Assembly: GCA_020849795.1 (NCBI GenBank)
Contig: JADZFR010000040.1
Location: 1 to 61,719 of the forward strand
Direction: 5' to 3'
DNA: 61,719 bases
DNA from: Planctomycetota bacterium
GTDB lineage: Bacteria; Planctomycetota; UBA8742; UBA2392
Below are positions 8,347 to 17,244 of the stretch, in pieces; within the stretch, counting starts at the first letter, position 1, and every line of letters begins with the position of its first letter. The notes beneath the pieces were generated by a model. The model saw nothing but the letters and a program-made list of their open reading frames with translations. It was not told where the DNA came from and did no database searches. Made by a program: the position numbers and the translations under genes.

Positions 8347-9368
8347 CTGCCCTCTCCCAATCCTGCCAGCAGCAACCGGAAAACCTCGGCTGGTTGTACT
8401 GCCCCAAGCAGTGCGCTCGATACAGCCGCCTGCCTGCCCCCGGCACCCGCAATCTGCTTCACGTTCTCGGGTGTGATTCCGCCGATGGCAAACACCGGGA
8501 TACTCACCCTTGCCGCTACTGCAGAAATCGCCGCCGGACCGATGTGTGATTGTACTACCTTCGTGCCCGTTTCAAACATTGCTCCCAGGCCAATATAGTC
8601 CGCACCCTGCGCTTCTGCGCGTAAAGCCTCTGTAACATTGTGCGTGCTGACCCCCACGATTGCCGCAGGCCCTGCCACGCGCCGGGCGTCGTCGGGGGCC
8701 AAATCAGCCTGCCCCACGTGCACACCGGCCCCATGCAGCGCCGCCACATCGGCCCGGTCGTTGATGATAACGCAAGCGTCAGGCGCTTGTTCAGTGAAGG
8801 CAGCAGCAAACTCCGCGAACTCGCGAGCCGATGCTTCCTTTTCGCGTAACTGATAAAGGCGCGCCCCGGCTTGATACAAGGCGCTGAGCGTCTCGGGCCA
8901 CGCCCTGCGGCACATCGAACGCGTGAAAATCACCATCAACGGCGAGCTTCGCACAAGCTGCCGGCGCGGCGCGGCCACGAACAACTGCTGCTCGGCTTCA
9001 TAGGCCGCGTAACGGGCCTTGGCGGCAGCCGCGGCGGCCTGCGCGTTCTCAAGCTGGCTGAACTCTTCGACCACGCGCAGGGCCTCTTGCGCGCGCTTGA
9101 TGCCGGCGAGCGCGATGTCTTTTGGTGTGCCGCGCGCAACGTCAGCGGCCTCAGGCTGAATGCCAGGATCTGCCCCGACATTGCGGGCCGAAAGCAGGCG
9201 CTCAAGCCCCAGCAGGTCGCTGCACGCCGCCACGGCACGGCGCGCTGATTTCACGGCCTGTGCCGATCGCGCGTCATTCAGGGCAAGCCGCGCGTACTCT
9301 TCGCAGGTGCGCAGGCCCTCGCGGGCACGGTTCAAGTTGGCATCGAGAATGCGCAGTGTCGGCTGCAT
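8343..9368 (-). CDS. thiE: Thiamine-phosphate synthase with N-terminal ThiD2-like domain (341 aa)
   Basis: The C-terminal half (about residues 140-335) is a ThiE TIM barrel that joins HMP-PP and thiazole phosphate to give thiamine phosphate: DACVIINDRADVAAL, GVHVGQADLAPDDARR, GVSTHN, ADYIGLGAMFETGTK and FAIGGITPENV are the family landmarks. The N-terminal ~130 residues (LRILDANLNRAREGLRTCEEYARL...) match the ThiD2 family, described as a monofunctional HMP-phosphate kinase, found fused to ThiE in several phyla. One protein would therefore make and use HMP-PP. There is no Shine-Dalgarno; TAACAT sits exactly 6 nt before the ATG. The stop overlaps the start of the downstream secreted-protein gene. 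Confidence 0.92.
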   Translation of the reverse strand: MQPTLRILDANLNRAREGLRTCEEYARLALNDARSAQAVKSARRAVAACSDLLGLERLLSARNVGADPGIQPEAADVARGTPKDIALAGIKRAQEALRVVEEFSQLENAQAAAAAAKARYAAYEAEQQLFVAAPRRQLVRSSPLMVIFTRSMCRRAWPETLSALYQAGARLYQLREKEASAREFAEFAAAFTEQAPDACVIINDRADVAALHGAGVHVGQADLAPDDARRVAGPAAIVGVSTHNVTEALRAEAQGADYIGLGAMFETGTKVVQSHIGPAAISAVAARVSIPVFAIGGITPENVKQIAGAGGRQAAVSSALLGAVQPAEVFRLLLAGLGEGR

Positions 9369-9374
9369 GGCGCG

Positions 9375-9380
9375 ATGTTA
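9375..9380 (-). promoter_or_regulatory. -10-like box 6 nt upstream of thiE start
   Basis: Reading the minus strand, TAACAT is followed by CGCGCC and then the thiE ATG. With no ribosome binding site present this fits a leaderless transcript beginning at or next to the start codon. No good -35 hexamer is seen. Confidence 0.4.
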
Positions 9381-9472
9381 GCTATCGGCCGAATGTTCGG
9401 AGGCAGCGGGCAACGCTTTTTCGCGTTCACGCCCTTGCATAGCCTATCCGAATGCCCTAACTCCTAGCCTGT

Positions 9473-10906
9473 ATGGCTGACCATGACACGTTCCAGCATC
9501 CGCTGACCGGCCGCTATGCCGCCAAAGAAATGCGCGAGCTGTTCGGCCAGCAAAAGCGCATGGGCGTGTGGCGGCGCCTTTGGCTGGCGCTTGCCGAAAG
9601 CGAGCGCGAGCTGGGGTTAGGCCAGATCAGCCAAGAAGCGCTGGCGCAGATGCGCGCCAACCTCGACAGCATCGACTTCGATGCCGCCGCTGAATACGAA
9701 AAACAGTTCCGCCACGACGTGATGGCCCACGTGCACGCATTTGGCGATGTCGCGCCCGCTGCCAAGGCGATCATACACCTGGGCGCGACGAGCTGCTATG
9801 TCACCGACAACGCCGACCTGATCCTGATGCGCGAGGGCCTGGCCCTGCTGCTAAGCCGCCTGCGCGGCGTGATCGCAGCCTTTGCTGATTTTGCCACCCG
9901 CGAAGCCGACACTGCCTGCGTCGGCGCCACGCACTTTCAAGTGGCGCAACTCACCACCGTCGGCAAGCGCGCGAGCCTGTGGCTGCAGGATCTGGTGGCC
10001 GATTATCACGAACTGCAGCGCCTTCACGACGAAATGCCGCTGCGCGGTGTAAAGGGCACGACCGGCACGCAGGCCAGCTTTCTGGAACTGTTCGACGGCG
10101 ACGCCGCCAAGGTCAAGGCGCTGAACGACATGGTCTGCCGGAAGATGGGATTTGCACGCAGCTTTGCTGTCACCGGGCAGACCTATCCGCGCAAGTATGA
10201 CTACAACGTGCTCAGCGCCGTGGCCGGCATCGGCATCAGCGCGCAAAAACTTGCCACCGACATCCGCCTGCTGATGGGCCTGGGTGAACTGGACGAGCCC
10301 TTTGAAGACAAGCAGATCGGCAGCAGCGCCATGGCCTACAAGCGCAATCCCATGCGCAGCGAGCGCGTGTGCGCCATCAGCCGATGGCTGATCAACCTGC
10401 CGGCCAACGCGGCGTTCACCGCGGCTGAGCAATGGCTTGAGCGCACGCTCGACGACAGCGCGAACCGGCGCATGAGCATCCCGGAAGCGTTCCTGGCCGC
10501 CGACGTGGTGCTGAGCCTGCTGCACAACATAGGCAGCGGGCTGAAAGCCAACCACGCGGTGATTGCCGCGCGCGTGCGGCGAGAGCTGCCGCTGATGGCG
10601 ACCGAGGCGATTATCATGGCGGCAGTGCGTGCCGGCGGCGACCGCCAGCAGGTGCACGAGCAGATTCGCGTGCACAGCCACGCGGCGATCAAGCGCATGA
10701 AAGAAGGCGCGCCTGACAACGACCTGCTGTCAAGATTGAGTGGCGATGCCACGTTCGCCAAGGTGAAAGACACGCTGGACACGCTGCTCGACCCAGCCAG
10801 ATTTGTAGGCTTGGCACCAATGCAAACGCGCGACTACATCAACGGCGACGTGCAGCAGGTGCTGGCGCAAGGCAAAGGCACCGCAGGCGACCGCGTGGAA
10901 GTCTAG
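9473..10906 (+). CDS. purB: Adenylosuccinate lyase (477 aa)
   Basis: Catalyses two beta-eliminations of fumarate in purine synthesis (SAICAR to AICAR, adenylosuccinate to AMP) in the cytoplasm. The fumarase/aspartase-superfamily signature GSSAMAYKRNP lies near residues 282-292 with the flexible catalytic loop Ser. Other landmarks are HDVMAHVHAFG, HLGATSCYVTDNADL, GATHFQVAQLTTVGKR and GTTGTQASFLEL. Length is typical of the longer PurB form. The region upstream (TTGCAT, 17 nt, TAACTC, then 9 nt to the ATG) has no Shine-Dalgarno. The gene is divergent from thiE and convergent with the next gene, so probably monocistronic. Confidence 0.95.
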   Translation: MADHDTFQHPLTGRYAAKEMRELFGQQKRMGVWRRLWLALAESERELGLGQISQEALAQMRANLDSIDFDAAAEYEKQFRHDVMAHVHAFGDVAPAAKAIIHLGATSCYVTDNADLILMREGLALLLSRLRGVIAAFADFATREADTACVGATHFQVAQLTTVGKRASLWLQDLVADYHELQRLHDEMPLRGVKGTTGTQASFLELFDGDAAKVKALNDMVCRKMGFARSFAVTGQTYPRKYDYNVLSAVAGIGISAQKLATDIRLLMGLGELDEPFEDKQIGSSAMAYKRNPMRSERVCAISRWLINLPANAAFTAAEQWLERTLDDSANRRMSIPEAFLAADVVLSLLHNIGSGLKANHAVIAARVRRELPLMATEAIIMAAVRAGGDRQQVHEQIRVHSHAAIKRMKEGAPDNDLLSRLSGDATFAKVKDTLDTLLDPARFVGLAPMQTRDYINGDVQQVLAQGKGTAGDRVEV

Positions 10907-10917
10907 CTCGTGAACCT

Positions 10918-12459
10918 CTAGCCAACGGCCGGCAATTGCACGTAGTTTTCTGTGACGAACGCCCGGAACTCTGCGTGCAGCTCTTCGCCGCTCTTGCCCA
11001 GTGTCTTGAGCAGCCGTGCCGTCAACTCTTCCGAGCTTTCCGGCTGACGCTTTTCTTTTGATCGCAGCGCCAGCTCGGTGCGGGCCGAATCCAGGAAGTC
11101 TTTCAGCGCTTCCTTGTATTTCAGCGTCAGAAACTCGGTCGTCGCAAACGCGTGAGCCATCTCGCGCGTGCTGTAGTCCGGCGCGCGATGCTTGGTCAAC
11201 TGTTCCAGTGTCATCTCGCTGCCGGCCGCCACCTCCATCGCCACCTCCAGGCGCCAGCCCGCCGCACACTTGCCCAACCCCGGCAACGACTCGCGGCCAC
11301 CGCTGTCAATCACGGCGCTGGTCTTGACGGCGTACATCGTCGTCGCCGCTGAGCCGTTCATCTGCGTGCTGTTCAGATAGCCCGAGCCGCGTACCAGCCA
11401 ATAACAGTTCCAGCCCGTGTTGCGCACAACGGCTTTGGCGCCCAAATCATGCGCGATCGCGTCGCGCAGCGACCAGTCGTTTTCCAGCCGCTCGTACAAG
11501 AACACCGCGCCGTAGGGCCGGTAAACTTCGGCGCCATAGCCGACCTTGGCGTATTCGGCGCGCTGGGCCGCATCGTTGATGTTGCTGCACGCCTCAATGA
11601 ACTTGGCGAAGTGGTCGCGCTGACGGAAAACCGTGTAGTGCAAGCGGTTCTCGTCGGTATCGGGCATTTTCGGGTCGGGCAGCCCGATCGTTTCCAGCGA
11701 GCGCTTGCGCGCTGCTTCGGCAAACTGCGTGAGCACGCGCGTCCATTCGGGCCCGACGTCACTGACAAGCAGCGTATGCACGACAACCCAGTCACCGCGG
11801 CGCTTATCCATGGCAAGGCCGATGCCGGTCTCGTATTCGGTGCGGCCCTCTATGACCTTGCCCTCGGTCGCACCCGAAATCCACTTCTGGCGCAGAGTGT
11901 CGCTCTCGTCATCAAGCTGGTGCTTGTACCACATGTAGGCGCTGCTGCTGCGCACGGCCTTTTGCGCGTCGCGGCTTTCAGGGTACAGCCGCACCGTGTG
12001 GTAGAGCGCCAGCATGCGTTGCTGCGCCGACAGGTCTTTGTCGATGACGAGTTTCCACAATTCGTCGGCAGCTTTGCGCCGGATCGGCTCGGTGGATGCG
12101 CTCAGCTTGGCCTCGAGTTCCTGGCGTTTGGCCTCATTGATCTTGTCGGCAAGCGGGATCATGTCTTCGTCAAGCACCCACGCCTTGCCCTTCTTCTTGA
12201 AGCCCATCACCTTGCGGGTGTCGCGGTGGTCGGTGTCGTAACGCAGGGCATGGTCGAAAAAACTGCGGGCATAGGTGTACAGTCCCAGCTCTTTAGCTTT
12301 GTCGCCGCAGTCAAAGCAGGTGTCGGCGCACTTCTCGAGCACCTTGGCGAGTTTCTTGTCCGGGGTCAGGCCGAAGGTGTCGGCGGCTGTGGCCGTGGGT
12401 TGCGGGGCGGAAAGCAGTGCCAGCAACAGCAACGGCGCAGCGATCAGCAATCTGCGCAT
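10918..12459 (-). CDS. Secreted protein of unknown function (513 aa)
   Basis: Start at 12459, where GGAGGA precedes ATG and a signal peptide follows (MRRLLIAAPLLLLALLSAPQPTA). After the signal a C-x3-C-x2-C cluster (CADTCFDCG) lies in a helical, TPR-like stretch (YARSFFDHALRYDTDHRDTRK). The C-terminal half (RLHYTVFRQRDHFAKFIEAC ... HDLGAKAVVRNTG ... EMAHAFATTEFLTL) is laid out like the planctomycete DUF1570 / peptidase MA-like proteins, but the place where a zinc HExxH is expected reads HDLGA, so it would be catalytically inactive. That comparison is tentative. It is the last of three codirectional secreted-protein genes. Confidence 0.78.
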   Translation of the reverse strand: MRRLLIAAPLLLLALLSAPQPTATAADTFGLTPDKKLAKVLEKCADTCFDCGDKAKELGLYTYARSFFDHALRYDTDHRDTRKVMGFKKKGKAWVLDEDMIPLADKINEAKRQELEAKLSASTEPIRRKAADELWKLVIDKDLSAQQRMLALYHTVRLYPESRDAQKAVRSSSAYMWYKHQLDDESDTLRQKWISGATEGKVIEGRTEYETGIGLAMDKRRGDWVVVHTLLVSDVGPEWTRVLTQFAEAARKRSLETIGLPDPKMPDTDENRLHYTVFRQRDHFAKFIEACSNINDAAQRAEYAKVGYGAEVYRPYGAVFLYERLENDWSLRDAIAHDLGAKAVVRNTGWNCYWLVRGSGYLNSTQMNGSAATTMYAVKTSAVIDSGGRESLPGLGKCAAGWRLEVAMEVAAGSEMTLEQLTKHRAPDYSTREMAHAFATTEFLTLKYKEALKDFLDSARTELALRSKEKRQPESSEELTARLLKTLGKSGEELHAEFRAFVTENYVQLPAVG

Positions 12460-12500
12460 GGGTGTGTCCTCCGGCCACAGTATAGCAGAAGTCATAATGT

Positions 12501-12530
12501 GAACGGGCGCGGATTTCTCCGCGCCCGTTC
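12501..12530 (-). terminator. Strong hairpin between two minus-strand genes
   Basis: A perfect 12-bp stem GAACGGGCGCGG/CCGCGCCCGTTC with a six-base loop lies 15 nt downstream of the VWA gene. There is no T-run on the minus-strand side, so it may be a terminator of low efficiency or an RNA-stabilising hairpin. Confidence 0.55.
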
Positions 12531-12544
12531 GATGCTGAGCACAA

Positions 12545-14170
12545 TCAGTCTCCGCGTTTTGCCGCGCCGCTGCGGTCGATGTATTCGCCGCCTGTGAGCT
12601 CGGCCAGTGCCGCCATCAGGCGACCATCGTGAGGACCGATGCCGACGGTGTTGATCACGACCTTGCGGAACGTGTTCAGGCGCCGCACGTCATCGACAAT
12701 ATTCTGCGCCTGGCAGAAGCGGCCGTTGCCGACCATGTTGCCGCCGGGCCTGCCCACCTGGGCGATATCGGTGCTGTCGTCACTGATGGTCGGGCTGCCG
12801 TCGGTCAGGAAGAACATGGTGGTTGCGCCCGTGGACAGGCACTCAGGGTCCCAGGCCGGATTGTTTTCTTTTTTGCCGATCTTCATGGGGTCGAGCGTGT
12901 TCTTGCCGTTGACGCAATAGCCACGGGTCAGCGCGCCGTGGATGTTGGTCAGGTTCGCCCAGTTCAGGCCCTCAACCTTCTTGATGAACTTTTGCTTATT
13001 CGGTTCCGTGGCCTGCACGAACTCATCGTTGGCGTTGTCGATCATCGCGTGGGGCGTGTGGTAGATCACGATGTTGAACCAGTAGTCGTCCGGCAAGTGC
13101 TTCAGCGTGTGGATCAGCTCGACCTTGGCCAGGTCAAGCTTGGACTTCACCTTGCTGTAGTCGGGCGGCGGAATCTCTTCTTTCGCCTCGCCCTCGCCGT
13201 CTTTGCCGCCGCCTTTGCCGCTGCCCTTGCCGGTCACGGGGCCCTTGTCTTCTTTCTTCGGGGGCTCGGGCGGCTTACGCATCTCCGGCGGAATCTCAAC
13301 CGGGTGCTGCATGCTGCCCGAAATGTCGATCACGAACACCACGCGCTTGCCGACAGCCGCCGCCTTGAAGAACTTAGGCACGTCGCGGCCGGCCACCGTG
13401 GCGCCTTCCTCGGCGCGCTGGGCCTTGATGCCGCCCATCTTGACCCACCACTTCCAGAACTCGGGGTCAATGTAGGTGTCTTCGCCGGTGATCTTCGACA
13501 GCGCCATGCAGGTGTACCACTGGATGCGGTCGTCCTTGCTGGCCGCGAGGATGTCGGCCATCGCCAGCACGATGTCCATCATCATCTGCTTGTCGCCGCC
13601 CTTGACCATCTTGGGCGCGCCATGCACGCAGGTCAGGGTCAGGATCGAGTACTCGTAGTCCAGCTTCTTGGCGTCAAGCTGCCCCAGCGGCTTGAGCGCC
13701 GTCAGCAGCACGTCGGCCTGGTCGGTGCGGCCGGCAAACGCCAGCGCCTCAATGGCAGCCGCGCGCAGGTAAATCTCTTTGTCTTTCGTTTCCAGCACGG
13801 CTTTGCGGATAATCGCCGTGCCACGTGTGGAGTTCTGGCGGGCAAGCCCGATGAACGTCCAGTACGCGCCGAACAGGTTTTCGGGCTTCACGAACCCGAG
13901 CACGCTCTTTTCCACCACGTCGAGCGCCTCGTCTGACGTAAGCATCGCGACGCTCTCAGCCATTCGAAAGCCGGCTGGGCCGTCATTTTCTGTGGCCAGC
14001 GTGGCCATCACCGCGGTCGCTGCGGCCTTGGTGTTGTGGGCTGCCGCGGCATCTACCGCTTCAGCTCGTTTGTCCGGGTTGGCATCGTCGGTCTTCTGCG
14101 CGGAATTTCGCTGCCCGCTGAACGCAAGCGCCAGCATTGCCAGCGTCGTGATCGTCAGGACTCTTCGCAT
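12545..14170 (-). CDS. Secreted HEAT-like repeat plus von Willebrand factor A domain protein (541 aa)
   Basis: Start at 14170 with AAGGAG upstream; the signal peptide is MRRVLTITTLAMLALAFSG. Residues ~25-230 are Ala-rich helical repeats resembling HEAT repeats (KAAATAVMATLATEN, YLRAAAIEALAFAG). The C-terminal VWA domain carries an intact MIDAS metal site: DISGS in VVFVIDISGSMQHP, a Thr in the LTNIHGAL segment and Asp in FFLTDGSPT, implying Mg-dependent protein binding outside the cytoplasm. A long charged Pro/Gly/Lys insertion follows DISGS. It sits between a CAP-domain gene and another secreted protein on the same strand. The same architecture is frequent in planctomycetes; the partner is unknown. 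Confidence 0.88.
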   Translation of the reverse strand: MRRVLTITTLAMLALAFSGQRNSAQKTDDANPDKRAEAVDAAAAHNTKAAATAVMATLATENDGPAGFRMAESVAMLTSDEALDVVEKSVLGFVKPENLFGAYWTFIGLARQNSTRGTAIIRKAVLETKDKEIYLRAAAIEALAFAGRTDQADVLLTALKPLGQLDAKKLDYEYSILTLTCVHGAPKMVKGGDKQMMMDIVLAMADILAASKDDRIQWYTCMALSKITGEDTYIDPEFWKWWVKMGGIKAQRAEEGATVAGRDVPKFFKAAAVGKRVVFVIDISGSMQHPVEIPPEMRKPPEPPKKEDKGPVTGKGSGKGGGKDGEGEAKEEIPPPDYSKVKSKLDLAKVELIHTLKHLPDDYWFNIVIYHTPHAMIDNANDEFVQATEPNKQKFIKKVEGLNWANLTNIHGALTRGYCVNGKNTLDPMKIGKKENNPAWDPECLSTGATTMFFLTDGSPTISDDSTDIAQVGRPGGNMVGNGRFCQAQNIVDDVRRLNTFRKVVINTVGIGPHDGRLMAALAELTGGEYIDRSGAAKRGD

Positions 14171-14227
14171 CTCGTGACTCCTTGTGGCCCAGACCAATGT
14201 CCCGGGGTCTCCCGCCCCCGCACCTGA

Positions 14228-15424
14228 TTACTGATTCCTGCTGCCGCCTGAGAAATTCTGTGTCCAGTACACGCCGGAGTGCCCGACGCCGATGATGCTG
14301 TGGTTCGCAATCATGTTCCGGTGGTGTTCGGCGGCGTTGTACCACTGCCATACCGCCGCGGCCCCGTCGCCGGCACCCATCAGGCAGTTTTCGGCGACGC
14401 TGCCGCCAAAGCCTGCGCGCTTGGCGCGGTCCTGCGGTGTGCGACCATCCGGGTGGCCGTCGATGTTGTGGCCGATGCGCCCGATCTTTTCCTGGTACTT
14501 GCTGTGGCCCGTGCAGGCTTGGCACAGCGCGAGGTTGATCGTCACGCAGCCCTTGCCCAGCATCATGCGATAGTCGTTCAGCACCGCCACGTGCCGCTTG
14601 TCTTCGTCAGTGATCGTCCCGCCCTGCAGCGCGTCGTTGGCTTCAAGCAGCTTCTTGTTGCTCTTGTACTCTTTTTCTTTCACGTTCAGGAACTCGAGAC
14701 CACGGCTGCGCATGTACGCCTCTGCATTCTCGAACTTCTCACCCCAGCCGGCCAGCGACGCGTCAAACTCGCCCAGTGTTCTGGCCAGCGCGTCCAGGCT
14801 TGCGCCCGGGCCCTTGAGATCCAGGCCCATCTTCTCGATCGCGTAGCCGATGGGGTCTCGCCACACCGCAAACAGCGGCGCGCAGGCCTTGTCGACCTCA
14901 GGCTGCAATTTGCAGTTGTCGGCTTCGGTATACTTGGGATTCATGATGGCTTTGAGCGCCAGCGGGCGGTGTTCGTCCAGCACTTTGCGCAGCGCCTCGA
15001 TGGTGACGCCGCTGCCGCGAATGGCTTCGCCAAGTTCGCGGTCAGCTTCTTTTTCTTTGAAGCCGCTGAAGTTCTTGATGACCTTGTCGCGCAGCGCCTG
15101 CTCGGTGCCGATGGCTTCTTTCAGCTTGGTGACGCACTCTTTGACCGTTTCCTGTTCTTCGGGACGGTCCGAGTTCCATTTGCGCTGGATGAACGACATC
15201 CAGCCGTCTGCGTCGGGCGGCAGTTTGGGTTTTTCGGGTGGTGCTTCGGGGACGGCGTCGGGGTCTTTGCCTTCGGCGATGGCCTTTTCACGGGCCTTCT
15301 TCTTGCGAACTTCTTTAACGAAGTCGTCGTCGTCTTGTGCAAGGCAGACCGGTAGGGCAACTAATGCGGCCAAAACGACCGCAGCGCCCACCCGAATCCA
15401 TGTGAGGCGCTGGGGGCGCATCAT
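14228..15424 (-). CDS. Secreted CAP (SCP/PR1-like) domain protein (398 aa)
   Basis: An N-terminal signal peptide (residues ~4-29, ending VCLAQ) precedes a highly charged Lys/Glu/Asp-rich stretch and a helical middle. Residues ~285-398 are a CAP domain: the landmarks are ACTGHSKYQEKIGRIGHN, AGFGGSVAENCLMG, AVWQWYNAAEHHRNMI and IGVGHSGVYWTQNF, including the conserved His and Glu of the CAP cavity. The family acts extracellularly with varied roles and no agreed activity in bacteria. A 57-nt gap separates it from the VWA gene downstream, suggesting one operon. Confidence 0.88.
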   Translation of the reverse strand: MMRPQRLTWIRVGAAVVLAALVALPVCLAQDDDDFVKEVRKKKAREKAIAEGKDPDAVPEAPPEKPKLPPDADGWMSFIQRKWNSDRPEEQETVKECVTKLKEAIGTEQALRDKVIKNFSGFKEKEADRELGEAIRGSGVTIEALRKVLDEHRPLALKAIMNPKYTEADNCKLQPEVDKACAPLFAVWRDPIGYAIEKMGLDLKGPGASLDALARTLGEFDASLAGWGEKFENAEAYMRSRGLEFLNVKEKEYKSNKKLLEANDALQGGTITDEDKRHVAVLNDYRMMLGKGCVTINLALCQACTGHSKYQEKIGRIGHNIDGHPDGRTPQDRAKRAGFGGSVAENCLMGAGDGAAAVWQWYNAAEHHRNMIANHSIIGVGHSGVYWTQNFSGGSRNQ

Positions 15425-15564
15425 GCTGGCTCCGAATGGCGACAGGGGCGCATACTCGCACCCGTAATCGTAACAAATTCCCTGCCCAGTTCCTTCACTA
15501 ACGAGAGTGGGACAAACCGGTTCAATCTTTCAGTCAATTCCCGCATTGGCTTGTCTCGAACCGG

Positions 15565-16281
15565 TCACCGAGTCTTGCGCGCCAGGCACAGCAGGCTTAC
15601 CCCCCACGGGCTCGGCACCCAGGGCAGCAACAGCCGCTCAAGCGCAAATGTCTGGTACAGCGCCCAGTTCACTGGCCCGGCCGGCACCTTGTCAGTGTCC
15701 GACGCGCTGCCGTCGTCGCGTGCAACCAGCCGCACGGCCGCAATCAGCGGAAACAGCGCCGTATTGATGTACCGGAACTTGCGAATCTCAAAGCCCGCAC
15801 CCAGCACCCGCTGCTTGAGCTCGCCGCGCCGGTACCGCCGCACGTGGTGCAACGCCCGGTCGTGGCTTGAGAACATCCAGGGGTGCGCCGGCACGGTGAA
15901 CAGGGCATTCCCGCCCGGCTTCAGTACGCGAAAGATCTCGGCCAGCGCCGTCGTGTCTTCTTGGATGTGCTCGAGCGTGTCGAGACAGGTCACCACATCC
16001 AGTGTCGCATCCGCCACTGGCAAGCGACGGAGATCGGCCCGGAACAGCCGTTTGAGCCCGCGCGCGCGGCTTGCCTCAAGGGCCAGGCCGTGCAGGTCAG
16101 CGCCCGCCTGCACCCATTGGGGCAGGGCTTGCAATGTCATGCCGGTGCCGCACGAGCAATCCAGGCCGGCGCCGTGCGGGACATAGCGCCGCAGAAACGT
16201 GCGCACAATCGCCAGCCGCCCCCGGAACCACCAGTGGCGCCGCTCAACAGCAGCCATGCGCGAGTATTCGGCATCTTCCAT
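15565..16281 (-). CDS. Class I SAM-dependent methyltransferase (238 aa)
   Basis: The Rossmann-fold SAM site is GLDCSCGTGMTLQAL (motif I, residues ~39-53), followed by the acidic motif LALEAS, DVVTCLDTLEHI (motif II) and LKPGGNALFTVPA (motif III). The N-terminal HWWFRGR motif is typical of methyltransferases found in polysaccharide and cell-surface glycan loci. It lies 27 nt after a family 2 glycosyltransferase gene on the same strand, so a glycan- or lipid-linked sugar substrate is plausible. Substrate unknown. Confidence 0.88.
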   Translation of the reverse strand: MEDAEYSRMAAVERRHWWFRGRLAIVRTFLRRYVPHGAGLDCSCGTGMTLQALPQWVQAGADLHGLALEASRARGLKRLFRADLRRLPVADATLDVVTCLDTLEHIQEDTTALAEIFRVLKPGGNALFTVPAHPWMFSSHDRALHHVRRYRRGELKQRVLGAGFEIRKFRYINTALFPLIAAVRLVARDDGSASDTDKVPAGPVNWALYQTFALERLLLPWVPSPWGVSLLCLARKTR

Positions 16282-16308
16282 GCGGGTGAAAAGGGTACAG
16301 CCACGCCA

Positions 16309-17034
16309 TCACACGGCCAGCCCCCCCGGTGGCTTGGCGTACTCGCCGGTTCGCCAGCGGCGGCGGATTCTCTTTACTGCTTTCAGCATTCGCCAGCCGT
16401 CTCTGGCTAACCTTACCTTGCTGCCTGCGATCTCTTTCCAGTTGACCGGTACTTCGGTGATGGAAATGCCCCACTTCTGCGCCAGGTACAGCAGCTCAAC
16501 GTCAAACGCAAAGCCGTTCTCTTTCGCTGCTTCAAACAGCGCCTGCGCACGTGGTGTCGCAAACAGCTTGAAGCCGCACTGCGTGTCGCGAATGCCTTTC
16601 ACGCTGCCCATGCGCACCGCGCGGTTGAACCAGCGCCCCAGAAAGCGCCGCAGCCAGCTTGATTCAATCACCGTGCCCTTGCCTTCGCGGCTTGCAATCG
16701 CGATCTCGGCACCGCTCGCCACGGCGCGCTCAAGCGCTGCAAGCTCGGTCATCTGCGTGGCACCGTCGGCGTCGGCAAACAGTCGCAGCCGCCCCTTGGC
16801 CTCCAGCATGCCACGCCGCACGGCTGCACCTTTGCCGCTGTTGCGCTCCAGGCTGATGACACGGGCGCCTTCACCCGCCGCGACCTGAGCGGTGGCGTCG
16901 CTGCTGCCGTCGTTGACGACGATGATCTCGATTTCGCGGCCGTCGGCCTTGGCCCACTCGTGGACGTGCCGCAGAAACGCGGGCAGGCGGTCGGCCTCGT
17001 TGTAGGCCGGGATAATGATCGACAGGTCGGGCAT
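16309..17034 (-). CDS. Family 2 glycosyltransferase, polyprenyl-phosphate glucosyltransferase-like (241 aa)
   Basis: The ATG at 17034 starts directly on the GT2 fold (MPDLSIIIPAYNEADRL); a longer frame upstream adds non-homologous residues. Landmarks are IIVVNDGSSDAT, RNSGKGAAVRRGM, the DXD-type FADADGATQ and GIRDTQCGFKLF, the last being characteristic of dolichyl/polyprenyl-phosphate beta-glucosyltransferases. It probably moves glucose from UDP-glucose to a lipid phosphate at the cytoplasmic membrane face. No C-terminal membrane helix is obvious. It is cotranscribed with the methyltransferase. Confidence 0.88.
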   Translation of the reverse strand: MPDLSIIIPAYNEADRLPAFLRHVHEWAKADGREIEIIVVNDGSSDATAQVAAGEGARVISLERNSGKGAAVRRGMLEAKGRLRLFADADGATQMTELAALERAVASGAEIAIASREGKGTVIESSWLRRFLGRWFNRAVRMGSVKGIRDTQCGFKLFATPRAQALFEAAKENGFAFDVELLYLAQKWGISITEVPVNWKEIAGSKVRLARDGWRMLKAVKRIRRRWRTGEYAKPPGGLAV

Positions 17035-17101
17035 GCGCCGCAGGTAGCTATCAGGGAATCGCGCGGGGCACAAGCCAACGCACCCAACGGGAACAGCGAA
17101 T

Positions 17102-17177
17102 GTCCAATCACCAGAGTGCACCGAACTGCCAACCCACGGCGGATGGGCCCTTGGGGATTGGTTGCTGGTGATTGGTC
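17102..17177. repeat. Inverted repeat in the GT2/bshC intergenic region
   Basis: CCAATCACCAG near the left and CTGGTGATTGG near the right form an 11-bp inverted repeat about 55 nt apart in the divergent spacer. The same spacer holds GGGATTGGTTGC and CCACCTGCC-like words that recur, degenerate, after bshC (18870-18900). They may be decayed copies of an intergenic repeat family or a site for a dimeric regulator. Confidence 0.45.
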
Positions 17178-17232
17178 ACCTGCTGTTCGTGCCTCTGCCA
17201 CCTGCCTTCTGTCATGCCTTGGCAGCTTGGTG

Positions 17233-17238
17233 TAACTT
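17233..17238 (+). promoter_or_regulatory. -10-like box 6 nt upstream of bshC start
   Basis: TAACTT, then six bases (GCCCCC), then the bshC ATG, with no Shine-Dalgarno. This is the same spacing as at thiE and dinG and is compatible with leaderless transcription. Confidence 0.4.
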
Positions 17239-17244
17239 GCCCCC

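Noticed and set aside
12629..13936. Long plus-strand frame opposite the HEAT/VWA gene, His- and Val-rich
   Set aside because: It is the mirror of a VWA domain with an intact metal site; the His/Val-rich composition is typical of antisense reading of Asp/Glu/Asn codons.
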